This document shows, one piece after another, positions 1-6,052 of a DNA stretch of 9,020 bases. Source of the DNA: Planctomycetota bacterium (GTDB lineage Bacteria > Planctomycetota > PLA2 > JAEUHO01); NCBI GenBank assembly GCA_026647295.1, contig JAPKHB010000143.1, forward strand, positions 1 through 9,020, written 5' to 3'. Each line of letters starts with the position of its first letter. Positions within the stretch are counted from its first letter, which is position 1. The position numbers and the translations under genes are program-made. The notes below the pieces were generated by a model that made no database searches, was not told the DNA's origin, and was given only the letters and a program-made list of their open reading frames with translations.

Positions 1-136
1 GTATTCGGGATTCGAGTACGATACCACCTGTCTGCCATAGTGACAGCAATAGAAACCCATTTATCCTAAAAGTGTCAAAATGACAATGCCAAAATCGCGT
101 TGATAAAGAGAATAAAAATTTATAAAATAAGTCTGT
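1..136. other. AT-rich foreign-looking segment joined inside a DinB-family gene
   Basis: These bases are far richer in A and T than anything else in the window, and the composition changes abruptly at about 130-137. The change falls inside the coding frame of a DinB-family gene read on the minus strand, so the segment is not that gene's natural neighbour. It holds TGACA/TGTCA pentamers, including a symmetrical pair at 73-85, as might be seen in transposase-binding ends. A plus-strand frame is open from base 1 to a TAA at 67-69 and could be the last 22 codons of a gene that begins outside the window; its product is not recognisable. The segment may be the end of an insertion sequence, possibly IS21-like from its repeated TGACA motifs, or the far side of an assembly join. 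The element family is only a guess. Confidence 0.45.
73..85. repeat. 13-bp inverted repeat TGTCA-AAA-TGACA
   Basis: A perfect inverted repeat with 5-bp arms around AAA. A further TGACA lies at 41-45, within a CTGTC (28-32) / GACAG (42-46) pair. Repeated pentamers of this kind fit an operator or transposase-binding sites near the end of a mobile element; neither role is proven. Confidence 0.35.
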
Positions 137-298
137 GTGCCAGAGGGTCCACGCCAGGGAGTTCAGCCCGTGCGGCCGAGCCCGCCACGCGCGGTCCTCC
201 GGCCCTTCAAGGATCCAGTCCACGCCGTGGGGCGAGCCACCGACCTCCCGCCGGTGAACGGCGGCGTGCTCCCGCAGGAAGATGTCGCGTGCGGTCAC
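134..298 (-). pseudogene. DinB-family protein, N-terminal 55 residues only (truncated)
   Basis: On the minus strand a GTG at 298-296 opens a frame beginning MTARDIFLREHAAVHRREVG and reaching RPHGLNSLAWTLWHT at residues 41-55. The FLREH start and the later LNSLAW-LWH block are typical of DinB/DUF664-like four-helix metalloenzymes, in which the first metal-binding histidine lies in the WH pair (His54 here). Family members are usually about 150-180 aa and continue with an A-R-x-E-D-type segment. Here the frame passes into AT-rich sequence at about 136 and becomes unlike DinB, although no stop occurs before base 1. Codon third positions are strongly G/C up to the break. A GGAGGG Shine-Dalgarno sequence (308-313) lies 9 nt before the GTG. 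The gene diverges from the hydrolase gene. The product, if made, would lack the remaining metal ligands. The family assignment is from recognised motifs, not a search. Confidence 0.7.
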
Positions 299-307
299 TG
301 GCGGGCG

Positions 308-333
308 CCCTCCGATGGGCGATCCGGAGCGTA
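308..333 (-). promoter_or_regulatory. Promoter -10 and Shine-Dalgarno for the truncated DinB gene
   Basis: Reading minus, TGTACGCT gives an extended -10 (TACGCT at 333-328), followed by GGAGGG at 313-308 and GTG at 298. The predicted leader is about 22-25 nt with a normal ribosome binding site. No good -35 is seen. Confidence 0.4.
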
Positions 334-391
334 CACCTGCCCCGGGACGGCGGGCCCCGGCGCGGCCGCCGGCCCGCACCCGACGCCGTGG

Positions 392-397
392 CAGAAT
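392..397 (+). promoter_or_regulatory. Putative -10 (CAGAAT) 6 nt before the hydrolase start
   Basis: CAGAAT is followed by GCCGGC and then the ATG at 404. There is no Shine-Dalgarno sequence. It fits the start-proximal -10 pattern seen at four other genes here, implying a leaderless transcript, but it is the weakest hexamer of the set. Confidence 0.35.
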
Positions 398-403
398 GCC
401 GGC

Positions 404-1732
404 ATGCCGACGTGGCTGCTCCCGCGCATCGCGGCCCTGGGCGCGGCCGCCCTGCTCGGCCTGGCGCTCGGCGGACACGCCCGGGCCGAAGAGGCCGCGC
501 AACTTCTCGAGCGGCTGGTGGACGAGCCGGACCCCCGCGCCCGGGAAGCGCGGATCGAAGCGGCCCGTACCGCGGGCACGCCCGACCTCGCGGCCCTGCT
601 GACCGCCGCGCGGGCCTTCGGTCGCTTCGAGCCCGTGGCGCCGGGCGTCCACGAGGTTCTCGTCCCCCGCCCGGGAGCCGGGCCGCACACGGGCGATCGC
701 ATGGCCGTCTTCGTCCCCGCGGGCTACGACCCTTCCCGGCCGGCTCCCCTGCTCCTGGCCCTGCACGGGGCCGGCGGGCGCGGCGCGGACGTGGTGGCGC
801 TCTGGCGCGCGGTGGCCGAGCGGCTCGGGGTGCTGGTGGCGGCGCCCACCGAGAGCGGGCCGAACCAGGGCGCCACGTTCGATCCGTCCGAGCGCGAGCG
901 CACGCTCGCCGCCCTGCGCTGGACGCGGCGGATGTTCCGCGTGGACGACGCGCGCGTCCACGTCACGGGCGTAAGCCGCGGCGGCCACCTGGCGTGGGAC
1001 CTCGCGCTGCGCCACCCCGACCGCTTCGCATCGTTGATCCCCATGATCGGCGGCCCCCGCCTGCACGTCCCCGCGGGGCAGAACAACCTGCGCTACCTCG
1101 AGAACGTCGCGCACCTGCCGATCGTTGACCTCCAAGGCGCCCAGGACGATCCACGCCTGGTCGCAAACCTCCGGCTCGCCTTCGAGCGTCTCGAGGCCTT
1201 CGGCGCGCGGGACGCCGTCCTGCACCTCCAGCCGGATCGCGGGCACGCCTTTGACGCGACGGCCGTCGACTGGGCCGCGTTCCTGCGCCGCGCCGCGCGG
1301 CCCCACCGCCCCGAGCGCGTCGTGCGGGTCGCGGCCCGCCCGGGCGAGGGGCGCGCGGCGTGGGTCGAGATCCTCGAGTTCGGCCGCGGCGTGGCCGAGG
1401 TGTTTCCCCTCCGGGTGGACGCCCGCCGCTGGCAGGCGCTGGGCGAGGAGGGCCGCCGGCGCTTCACGCTGGAGGAGGCGGAGCGGCACAGCGCGCGTCT
1501 CGAGGTGCGGCGCCTGGGGCCGGGCCGCTTCGAGGCGCGCACCCGAGGCGTGAAGCGCTTCCGGCTGCTGCTCGAGGCCGAGGACCTTCCGCCCGACGGC
1601 CGGGTGGAGGTGAGCGTCGCCGGCCGGCGGGTGCGGCGCACGGTGCGCCCGGACGCGGGCGTGCTGTTGCGGGAGTTTGCCGAGCGCTTCGACCCCACGT
1701 TCCTGCCGGTGGCCGAGGTGGTGGTGCCGTAG
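404..1732 (+). CDS. Secreted alpha/beta-hydrolase, PHB-depolymerase/LpqC-like esterase
   Basis: A 442-aa protein with a signal peptide (hydrophobic core about residues 9-23, likely cleavage after the ARA at 26-28), so exported. The hydrolase domain spans about residues 80-300. It has an oxyanion-hole HGAGG (121-125), the nucleophile elbow GVSRGG with Ser191, a likely acid Asp248 or Asp249 in GAQDDP, and the catalytic His281 in RGHAF. This order and spacing match feruloyl-esterase/polyhydroxybutyrate-depolymerase-like hydrolases; the substrate is unknown. Residues about 305-442 are a charged, arginine-rich extension, probably beta-structured, that I do not recognise. The frame is open upstream to 137, but ATG 404 is chosen because the signal peptide starts there and the upstream codons lack the gene's third-position bias. 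The gene ends 35 bp before the methyltransferase, yet that gene appears to have its own promoter. Confidence 0.82.
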   Translation: MPTWLLPRIAALGAAALLGLALGGHARAEEAAQLLERLVDEPDPRAREARIEAARTAGTPDLAALLTAARAFGRFEPVAPGVHEVLVPRPGAGPHTGDRMAVFVPAGYDPSRPAPLLLALHGAGGRGADVVALWRAVAERLGVLVAAPTESGPNQGATFDPSERERTLAALRWTRRMFRVDDARVHVTGVSRGGHLAWDLALRHPDRFASLIPMIGGPRLHVPAGQNNLRYLENVAHLPIVDLQGAQDDPRLVANLRLAFERLEAFGARDAVLHLQPDRGHAFDATAVDWAAFLRRAARPHRPERVVRVAARPGEGRAAWVEILEFGRGVAEVFPLRVDARRWQALGEEGRRRFTLEEAERHSARLEVRRLGPGRFEARTRGVKRFRLLLEAEDLPPDGRVEVSVAGRRVRRTVRPDAGVLLREFAERFDPTFLPVAEVVVP

Positions 1733-1754
1733 GGCGCGCCGGCTTGTCCCGCGC

Positions 1755-1760
1755 TACGCT
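1755..1760 (+). promoter_or_regulatory. Putative -10 (TACGCT) of a leaderless promoter
   Basis: TACGCT is followed by seven bases and the ATG at 1768, which places the expected transcription start at or next to the start codon. No purine-rich Shine-Dalgarno sequence and no convincing -35 are present. Confidence 0.5.
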
Positions 1761-1767
1761 CACGGGC

Positions 1768-2520
1768 ATGGACCCGCGCGAGAGGTTTCGTGGGCTGGCC
1801 GGCGACTACGCCCGCCACCGACCGGACTACCCCGACGCGGTGGTCCGGGCGTGCATGGCCTACGCGGGCCTTTCGGCCGGGGCCCGGGTCGTGGACCTGG
1901 GCTGCGGCACGGGCATCAGCGCGCGGCGCTTCGCCGCGCACGGCCTTCGCGTCACGGGGGTCGATCCGAGCGAGGACATGCTCGCCCAGGCCCGGGACGC
2001 CGGCGGGGGGCCCGGCTACGTGCTGGGCGAGGCGGCCCGCACCGGGCTGCCCGAGCGCAGCGCCGACCTGATCGTGGCGGCGCAGGCGCTGCACTGGTTC
2101 GACATGGAGGCGTGCCTTCCGGAGTGGCGGCGCCTGCTGGGTCCGGGGGGGCCGTGCGCGGCCGTGTGGAACTACCGCCGGGACGACGGCTGGCAGGCGG
2201 AGTACGAGGCGCTGCTGGGCCGCTTCAGTTCGGAGTGCCCGGTGGTGCGCAAGGCAACGGGGAGGGGCGACGACAACAGCCCCTGGGTGAAGGCCTCGCC
2301 GCGCTGTGTGGACGTGGCGGAGCAGGAGTTCGAGAACGGACAGGCGCTGGACCTGGAGGGCCTGCTCGGGCGCGCGGCCAGCAGCAGCTACGTGCTCCAT
2401 GGCGTGGCCGACCGCGCCGGCTTCGAGGCGGAACTGCGCGCCCTCTTCGCCCGGCACCAGCGCGGCGGCCGGCTCACCATGCGCTACCGGACCTACCTGC
2501 TGCTTTGGCGCCTGGGCTGA
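1768..2520 (+). CDS. Class I SAM-dependent methyltransferase (Methyltransf_11 / Tmt1-like)
   Basis: A 250-aa cytoplasmic protein of normal length for small-molecule methyltransferases. Motif I, the glycine-rich SAM-binding loop, is VVDLGCGTG (41-49). The acidic residue that binds the ribose is Asp66 in VTGVDPSEDM (62-71). The post-motif DLIVAAQALHWFD (100-112), with its HWF, is typical of the family related to yeast trans-aconitate methyltransferase and many unassigned bacterial enzymes. The N-terminal FRGLAGDYARHRPDYP also fits, with the A-x-x-Y-x-x-x-R-P-x-Y-P pattern. The C-terminal half (about 140-250) should form the substrate lid. The acceptor molecule cannot be named. ATG 1768 is chosen because family homology begins there and a -10-like hexamer lies just upstream; the frame remains open much further upstream but only as a shadow of the hydrolase gene. 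Confidence 0.87.
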   Translation: MDPRERFRGLAGDYARHRPDYPDAVVRACMAYAGLSAGARVVDLGCGTGISARRFAAHGLRVTGVDPSEDMLAQARDAGGGPGYVLGEAARTGLPERSADLIVAAQALHWFDMEACLPEWRRLLGPGGPCAAVWNYRRDDGWQAEYEALLGRFSSECPVVRKATGRGDDNSPWVKASPRCVDVAEQEFENGQALDLEGLLGRAASSSYVLHGVADRAGFEAELRALFARHQRGGRLTMRYRTYLLLWRLG

Positions 2521-2570
2521 CGGGGAGTCGGTCGGGATGCGAGGCCCCCTCCGGGGACGCGGTCGGCGGG

Positions 2571-2590
2571 CGCCTGCAGCGGGGCAGGCG
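2571..2590 (+). terminator. Hairpin after the methyltransferase, no T-tract
   Basis: CGCCTGC (2571-2577) and GCAGGCG (2584-2590) form a perfect 7-bp stem with a 6-nt loop, 50 bp after the stop codon. There is no following run of T, so it is at best a weak intrinsic terminator or an mRNA 3'-end hairpin. Confidence 0.35.
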
Positions 2591-2619
2591 AGCAGCGAAC
2601 GGTTGCTAAACGCGTGGTG

Positions 2620-2625
2620 TAGACT
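2620..2625 (+). promoter_or_regulatory. Putative -10 (TAGACT) with distal Shine-Dalgarno
   Basis: TGTAGACT is a good -10 about 85 bp before the GTG at 2712. The gene's AGGAGGT Shine-Dalgarno sequence is at 2701-2707, 4 nt before the start, so this gene would have a normal 5' leader, unlike its neighbours. Confidence 0.4.
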
Positions 2626-2711
2626 GCCGGAACGCGAGGTGCGCAGTGCCCTGGCGTCCCAGGCCACCCGGGGCTCGACGGGGCGTTGGGCGGAGGCGGG
2701 AGGAGGTCACC

Positions 2712-3209
2712 GTGCGATGGTTTCGTCAGCCGGCCGAGTCGGGGGACCCCATGGGCCGGGGGCGCCTGAATCCGGAGTTTCCCGTGGTGCAGGGACGATT
2801 CGAGCCGGGTGGGCCGTGGTCCTTCACGCTTCCCGGCGCGTTCAACGTTCGGGTCGATCCGGGTAACACCATGGTCGTGTGGCGTCCGGGTGTCACCGTG
2901 TTCCTGACCATCTGGAATCCGTCTCCGGACGTGAGCGGTCGCGACGTGATCCGACAGGTGGACGGGCCCTCACCCGTGCGGCCTGGCCGCGAGCAGATCG
3001 AGGAAGTCGAGGAGGGCGGAATCGTTCGACTGGCGTTCCGCAATGACCTGGTGCACGAGGGAGGCCCGCTTCGCGTACTCGCCCTGGTGACGGGACCCGG
3101 CGGCCACGCGGAACTGACCGTGTGCTTTGACGATGAGGCCGACGCAAGCGCGGCCTGGTCCATCGTGCGCAGCGTCCGCCAGGATGTGCAGGATGAGGAG
3201 GCCCACTGA
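2712..3209 (+). CDS. Conserved hypothetical protein, WRPG...FDDEAD type
   Basis: A 165-aa soluble protein with no signal peptide or membrane segment. Its order of motifs, WSFTLPGAFNVR (36-47), VVWRPGVTVFLTIWN (55-69), GGIVRLAFR (102-110) and GGHAELTVCFDDEADASAAW (130-149) ending in SIVRSVR, resembles a family of small uncharacterised proteins common in Proteobacteria and other phyla, with a WRPG near the middle and a late FDDEAD. This is from memory of the pattern; no function is known to me. GTG 2712 is chosen for the AGGAGGT sequence 4 nt upstream; a GTG at 2646 is in frame but lacks a comparable site, and ATG 2751 is a further alternative. Third-position bias is weaker than in the hydrolase or methyltransferase genes, so it may be a more recent or fast-evolving gene. 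Confidence 0.68.
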   Translation: MRWFRQPAESGDPMGRGRLNPEFPVVQGRFEPGGPWSFTLPGAFNVRVDPGNTMVVWRPGVTVFLTIWNPSPDVSGRDVIRQVDGPSPVRPGREQIEEVEEGGIVRLAFRNDLVHEGGPLRVLALVTGPGGHAELTVCFDDEADASAAWSIVRSVRQDVQDEEAH

Positions 3210-3293
3210 CGCTCCATCGCAAGCGCGTAGGTGTCCCGCGGTGAAGCCGCCGAGGGGATCCGCCCCGGCCTAGGGCGTCCCGCGGCTGGACTG

Positions 3294-3316
3294 TCCGGCG
3301 CGGCGGCGCCGCCGGA
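3294..3316. terminator. GC-rich hairpin between convergent genes
   Basis: TCCGGCG (3294-3300) can pair with CGCCGGA (3310-3316), and a perfect 14-bp palindrome (3301-3314) overlaps it. It lies between the ends of the 2712-3209 gene and the minus-strand 3405-3602 gene, where a bidirectional terminator is expected. No T-tract is present, and in sequence this GC-rich a chance hairpin is possible. Confidence 0.3.
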
Positions 3317-3404
3317 GGAGCGCGCCATGCTCGGGGGACGTGCACCCGCCGACACGGACCGGAGTGGGGGCGTCGGGCGAGGGGCGGACCAATCGCCACC
3401 GGGC

Positions 3405-3602
3405 CTAGGCGGACCCCCGCGGACGCTGGTCGCGCCGGGCGCGGTCGGCCAGGAGCGCGAACGTCGCGGCAAGGACTCCGCCCGCGACGGCAAGACCCTG
3501 GTACGGGTAGGTCCAGCCACCCGGGGTCGAGACCATCATGAGCCCCGCCACCACCGCGCCCGTGCAGCACCCGACCGAGAGCAGCCAGTAAAGCGCCTGC
3601 AT
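3405..3602 (-). CDS. Small two-helix membrane protein (65 aa)
   Basis: A 65-aa protein starting MQALYWLLSVGCCTGAVVAG. Two hydrophobic segments (about residues 4-24 and 36-52) are separated by a short polar turn (STPGGWTYPYQ, 25-35) and followed by a basic tail ADRARRDQRPRGSA. By the positive-inside rule the tail should be cytoplasmic, giving an inner-membrane hairpin. The minus-strand ATG at 3602 has a GGAGGG Shine-Dalgarno sequence 4 nt upstream (3607-3612). The frame continues upstream as a long open frame antisense to nothing recognisable, but only this part has a ribosome site and membrane character. It follows the lipocalin-like lipoprotein gene by 62 bp on the same strand. I do not recognise a family. 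Confidence 0.68.
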   Translation of the reverse strand: MQALYWLLSVGCCTGAVVAGLMMVSTPGGWTYPYQGLAVAGGVLAATFALLADRARRDQRPRGSA

Positions 3603-3606
3603 GGAT

Positions 3607-3637
3607 CCCTCCGTGAGTTGTCGTCGCGAGGAGACTA
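3607..3637 (-). promoter_or_regulatory. -10 (TAGTCT) and Shine-Dalgarno for the 65-aa protein
   Basis: Reading minus, TAGTCT (3637-3632) precedes GGAGGG (3612-3607) and the ATG at 3602. This suggests the small gene can be transcribed from its own promoter inside the 62-bp gap after the lipoprotein gene. No clear -35 is seen. Confidence 0.4.
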
Positions 3638-3664
3638 GCCTCGGGTCGGGGCTCCGCGCCATGT

Positions 3665-4843
3665 TCAGGGCGCGCGCGGCGGGGGCGTAGCGCACGGGCC
3701 CGGCCACGCGGAACCCGGGCGAATGGGCGGGGCCCCGGCGCTCCGCGCCCCGCCTACGCCGCCCCGAGGGGCTGGCGCTTCCCGCAGCGCACCCGGCTCC
3801 GCCCAGGGGCCCCCGCGGGGCCAGGGCAGGTGCTCGCCAAGGCCCGCGCCCGTCACGGCCCGCCCCTCCACGGTGCCCTGGACCGTCACCGGACCCTCCC
3901 AGTAGGCCACCCCGGAGAGGCTTGCGATCTCCTGGCGCAGCCACAGGGGGCGGATCTCGAGCGACACGCCGGCCGCCTGCACGCGCCAGCCCACCGCGTA
4001 CCGGCGACCCCGCGCGCCGCCCCACACGGACGTGGGCTCGAGCGTCAGATCCGCCAGGGCGCGCGTGACGCCCCCGGCGTCGGTCCGGGAGCCGTAGACC
4101 CGCTGCTCCGAGCCGTCCGGGCGGGTGAGATGGAAGAGCATCACGTCGCTGCCGTCGGAAAGGTGCAGGCCGTGCCAGTCCCAGCGCGCGTCGCGGCCGG
4201 GGATCATGTCGCCCCACTGGTGATCCATCCAGGCCAGGCCCGAAACCGGCCGCCCGCGCCACGTGCCCTCGTAGGTAAGCCGGGTGACCGACTGGTAGGC
4301 CAGGTGCTTCAAGCCCGGCCCGCCGACCCAGCCCGGGGGGTGTACCGTCCGGGGCTTGAGTGGCGTGAGGGTGAGCCGCAGGCCGTGCGCGTCCAGGTCG
4401 AACGAACCGCCGGGCGTGCGCTCGACCAGCGACCAGCCGTCCAGCCGGAGCCGGAGCGGGGGGCCGGCTGGCGGCGCGCAGCCAAACGGGAAGCCGGTGA
4501 CCTCGTGGAGCGTGCGCTCGCCCGTGGCCAGTTCGGTCACGGCCACGGCGGCGAGGGAGCAGGGGGCGGGAAAGAGCGCGCCGAGCAGCCAGGCGGGGGG
4601 CCCGTCCCCGACGGGCCGCGCGTCCCGGCACGCCGCGCGGAAGTACGCGACGTGGAACGCGAGCCCGCATTCAGGGCTTGCGGCCGAGACGTACCACCAC
4701 TCCATGGGCGCCCCCGGGTGGGGGCCCCAGTCGTCCGGGCGCGGCGTTACGGCGTAGCGTCCTCCTGCCGGCAGCCGCGCGGCGCACCCCGGAGCCGCGG
4801 CAAGCCCCAGCAGCAGGACGAGCAGGATGCGGGCCGCCGGCAC
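3665..4843 (-). CDS. CrtC/AttH-type lipocalin-like lipoprotein
   Basis: A 392-aa protein. The first 19 residues are a hydrophobic signal ending AAAPGC, with Cys20 a likely lipidation site although Pro at -2 makes the lipobox atypical. The mature part has the hallmarks of the CrtC (hydroxyneurosporene synthase)/AttH lipocalin-like family: MEWWYVSA (47-54), the paired strand AFHVAYFRA (62-70), LAWMDHQWGDM (203-213) in the second lipocalin-like barrel, and AYWEGPVTVQGT (313-324). Relatives include carotenoid 1,2-hydratases and the attachment-region protein AttH, but most secreted members have no known substrate, and no carotenoid genes are nearby. After the last strand the usual G-x-G-Y-x-E-L/M-T-G-Y ending is replaced by GAGLGEHLPWPRGG and a 50-residue Pro/Gly/Ala/Arg tail. 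GTG 4843 is chosen for the signal peptide and the -10 hexamer 6 nt upstream. Confidence 0.78.
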   Translation of the reverse strand: MPAARILLVLLLGLAAAPGCAARLPAGGRYAVTPRPDDWGPHPGAPMEWWYVSAASPECGLAFHVAYFRAACRDARPVGDGPPAWLLGALFPAPCSLAAVAVTELATGERTLHEVTGFPFGCAPPAGPPLRLRLDGWSLVERTPGGSFDLDAHGLRLTLTPLKPRTVHPPGWVGGPGLKHLAYQSVTRLTYEGTWRGRPVSGLAWMDHQWGDMIPGRDARWDWHGLHLSDGSDVMLFHLTRPDGSEQRVYGSRTDAGGVTRALADLTLEPTSVWGGARGRRYAVGWRVQAAGVSLEIRPLWLRQEIASLSGVAYWEGPVTVQGTVEGRAVTGAGLGEHLPWPRGGPWAEPGALREAPAPRGGVGGARSAGAPPIRPGSAWPGPCATPPPRAP

Positions 4844-4849
4844 CCGGGC

Positions 4850-4855
4850 AGCCTA
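4850..4855 (-). promoter_or_regulatory. Putative -10 (TAGGCT) of a leaderless promoter
   Basis: Reading minus, TAGGCT is followed by GCCCGG and the GTG start at 4843. The 6-nt gap places the transcript start at the start codon. No Shine-Dalgarno sequence is present. Confidence 0.5.
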
Positions 4856-5135
4856 CCCGGCCCGCCCCATGCCCTGGTCGTTCCGATCCGGCGGGGGACC
4901 TTGGCTCTGTCGGCGCCGGGGCCGAGCGCGGTTCCGAGCCGTCCGCCCCGGCCGGCCGCTCGCCCGGCCCGGCAACTTCCGGGCGGGCGCGTGGGGGTCC
5001 CTGGGTATCGGACCCGACGTCGCAGGTGATGGGATCGAGACGCGTTCCGCATGCCGCGCCGCCCTGCGAACCCTCCGAAGGGTGCCATGAGATCTGCTCC
5101 AGAGGCGTTGGCACCCGCGGGGCCGACCGCGGTGG
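4856..5135. other. Divergent intergenic region without a supported gene
   Basis: The 306 bp between the divergent starts at 4843 and 5150 hold the two start-proximal -10 hexamers at their ends. They also hold one hairpin, GGGTCC (4995-5000) with GGACCC (5010-5015). Open frames exist on both strands but lack ribosome sites, third-position bias and recognisable content. TTGGCA at 5108-5113 resembles a -35 but lies 22 bp from the TATCCT hexamer, too far for a standard promoter. Confidence 0.45.
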
Positions 5136-5141
5136 TATCCT
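5136..5141 (+). promoter_or_regulatory. Putative -10 (TATCCT) of a leaderless promoter
   Basis: TATCCT is followed by eight bases and GTG 5150. The absence of any Shine-Dalgarno sequence and the position decide the choice of GTG 5150 over the upstream in-frame ATGs at 5051 and 5087. Confidence 0.5.
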
Positions 5142-5149
5142 CGGGCGTT

Positions 5150-5773
5150 GTGGATCCGACCCACCTGACGCGAGCGACCGGGCCGCGCCGTGGACTCGTC
5201 TCCGTGGCTTTGGGCCTGGGTGTCTTCGTGCTGACCCTGTGGATACTGCGGCAGGTGCGCACTGCCCATCCCGATGCAAGTTACTCAAGGCGGGACCATG
5301 ACCGAGCGCTGTCCGAGTTGGCTGCGGCGGCCGGAGGTCCGGGGCGCTACTTCGAGTTGGCGGATGCTGCCAAGACCGCCGTCTACCTGGGGACGCTCGA
5401 GGAGGCCGAAGAGTACGCGAGAGAACTCCTCACGACAGCGGAGGCGTCCAAACCCTGCTGGAATTTCGGCAATGCGATCCATGATGGGCATGTGGTCCTT
5501 GGCCTGGTGGCGCTCCGCCGGGGGGACGTCGATGCGGCGAAGAGGGAGTTGTTGCGTGCGGGCGACACGCCGGGGTCACCGCAATTGAACACCTTCGGTC
5601 CGAACATGCTGCTCGCCAAGGAACTGCTCCAACGCGGGGAAGTCTCGACCGTCGTCGAGTACTTCGCGCGGTGCAGGAAGTTCTGGGAGCGCGAACGAGG
5701 GCGTCTCGACCGGTGGACGAAGGACGCTCGTGAGGGGCGCACCCCCGACTTCGGGGCGAATCTCGTATTCTGA
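5150..5773 (+). CDS. Membrane-anchored TPR-like conserved hypothetical protein
   Basis: A 207-aa protein. Basic residues (Arg13-Arg14) precede one membrane helix (about 15-33). The rest is a helical domain resembling degenerate tetratricopeptide repeats, for example AKTAVYLGTLEEAEEYARELL (74-94) and GLVALRRGDVDAAKRELL (118-135). The C-terminus, GSPQLNTFGPNMLLAKELLQ (142-161), then VVEYFARCRKFW (168-179) and PDFGANL (199-205), is a block I recall from uncharacterised proteins of several phyla, in which F-G-P-N-M and P-D-F-G-A-N-L are nearly invariant. No biochemical role is known to me. The first 33 codons of the longer open frame (from 5051) are rejected because they overlap the -10 and show no coding bias. 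Third-position GC is lower than in the hydrolase and methyltransferase genes. The first copy of the 194-bp repeat begins 33 bp after the stop. Confidence 0.72.
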   Translation: MDPTHLTRATGPRRGLVSVALGLGVFVLTLWILRQVRTAHPDASYSRRDHDRALSELAAAAGGPGRYFELADAAKTAVYLGTLEEAEEYARELLTTAEASKPCWNFGNAIHDGHVVLGLVALRRGDVDAAKRELLRAGDTPGSPQLNTFGPNMLLAKELLQRGEVSTVVEYFARCRKFWERERGRLDRWTKDAREGRTPDFGANLVF

Positions 5774-5805
5774 ACTCGCCGACGCGTCCTCATTGCACGC
5801 CAGAC

Positions 5806-5999
5806 GGTACAGACCGCGGCTCGTAGCCGTCAGGTGCCTGCCCTTGGGCGGTCCGTTCGGGGATTCCGGTAGGCCAAACGGCCACCACGCCCCGTCCACC
5901 CGAAGGCGTGGCCTGGTGGCCCCCAGGGCGGACGCTTGGGGGTCTGCTCGTTGCCCGGCCCGCGCTCCCGGGTGAGGAAAACGAGCCCCGCTCCGTACG
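5806..5999 (+). repeat. 194-bp intergenic element, copy A (degenerate inverted-repeat ends)
   Basis: It begins GGTACAGACCGCGGCTCGT and ends ACGAGCCCCGCTCCGTACG; the two ends pair at 15 of 19 positions. Just inside the left end is CCGTCAGGTGCC, and near the right end CTCGTTGCC, both shared with copy B in the same order and orientation. Interior similarity (for example CCCC-x-x-GGGCGG-x-CG near the right third) shows that the whole unit, not only the ends, is homologous. It sits 33 bp after the TPR-like gene and ends 53 bp before the methyltransferase start. No target-site duplication is visible. The mispaired positions in the arms suggest this copy is decaying. Confidence 0.7.
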
Positions 6000-6038
6000 C
6001 TCTCCAAGGCCGCGTGCTGGGGAGTCACAGCACGGCAC

Positions 6039-6044
6039 TACCCT
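6039..6044 (+). promoter_or_regulatory. Putative -10 (TACCCT) of a leaderless promoter
   Basis: TACCCT is followed by GGGGCCCC and ATG 6053, an 8-nt gap. No Shine-Dalgarno sequence precedes the start. Confidence 0.45.
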
Positions 6045-6052
6045 GGGGCCCC

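Noticed and set aside
137..403. Upstream extension of the hydrolase frame to 137
   Set aside because: The stretch is antisense to the DinB-like N-terminus, has no coding bias on plus, and would bury the signal peptide.
1093..2667. Long minus-strand open frame opposite the hydrolase and methyltransferase
   Set aside because: It is antisense to two clearly recognisable genes, is Arg/Pro-rich with no domains, and arises because GC-rich sequence has few stop codons.
3264..3412. Two GGCCTAGG-like sites as a direct repeat or attachment site
   Set aside because: Similarity is limited to a few bases around CCTAG in GC-rich DNA, with no integrase or tRNA nearby.
3830..5029. Long plus-strand open frame opposite the lipocalin-like gene
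   Set aside because: It lacks a ribosome site and any motif; the minus strand carries the family motifs and signal peptide.
5990..6052. Copy A as a classical composite transposon end with its partner copy B
   Set aside because: No transposase lies between the copies and no target-site duplication flanks either one, so only a repeat is claimed.
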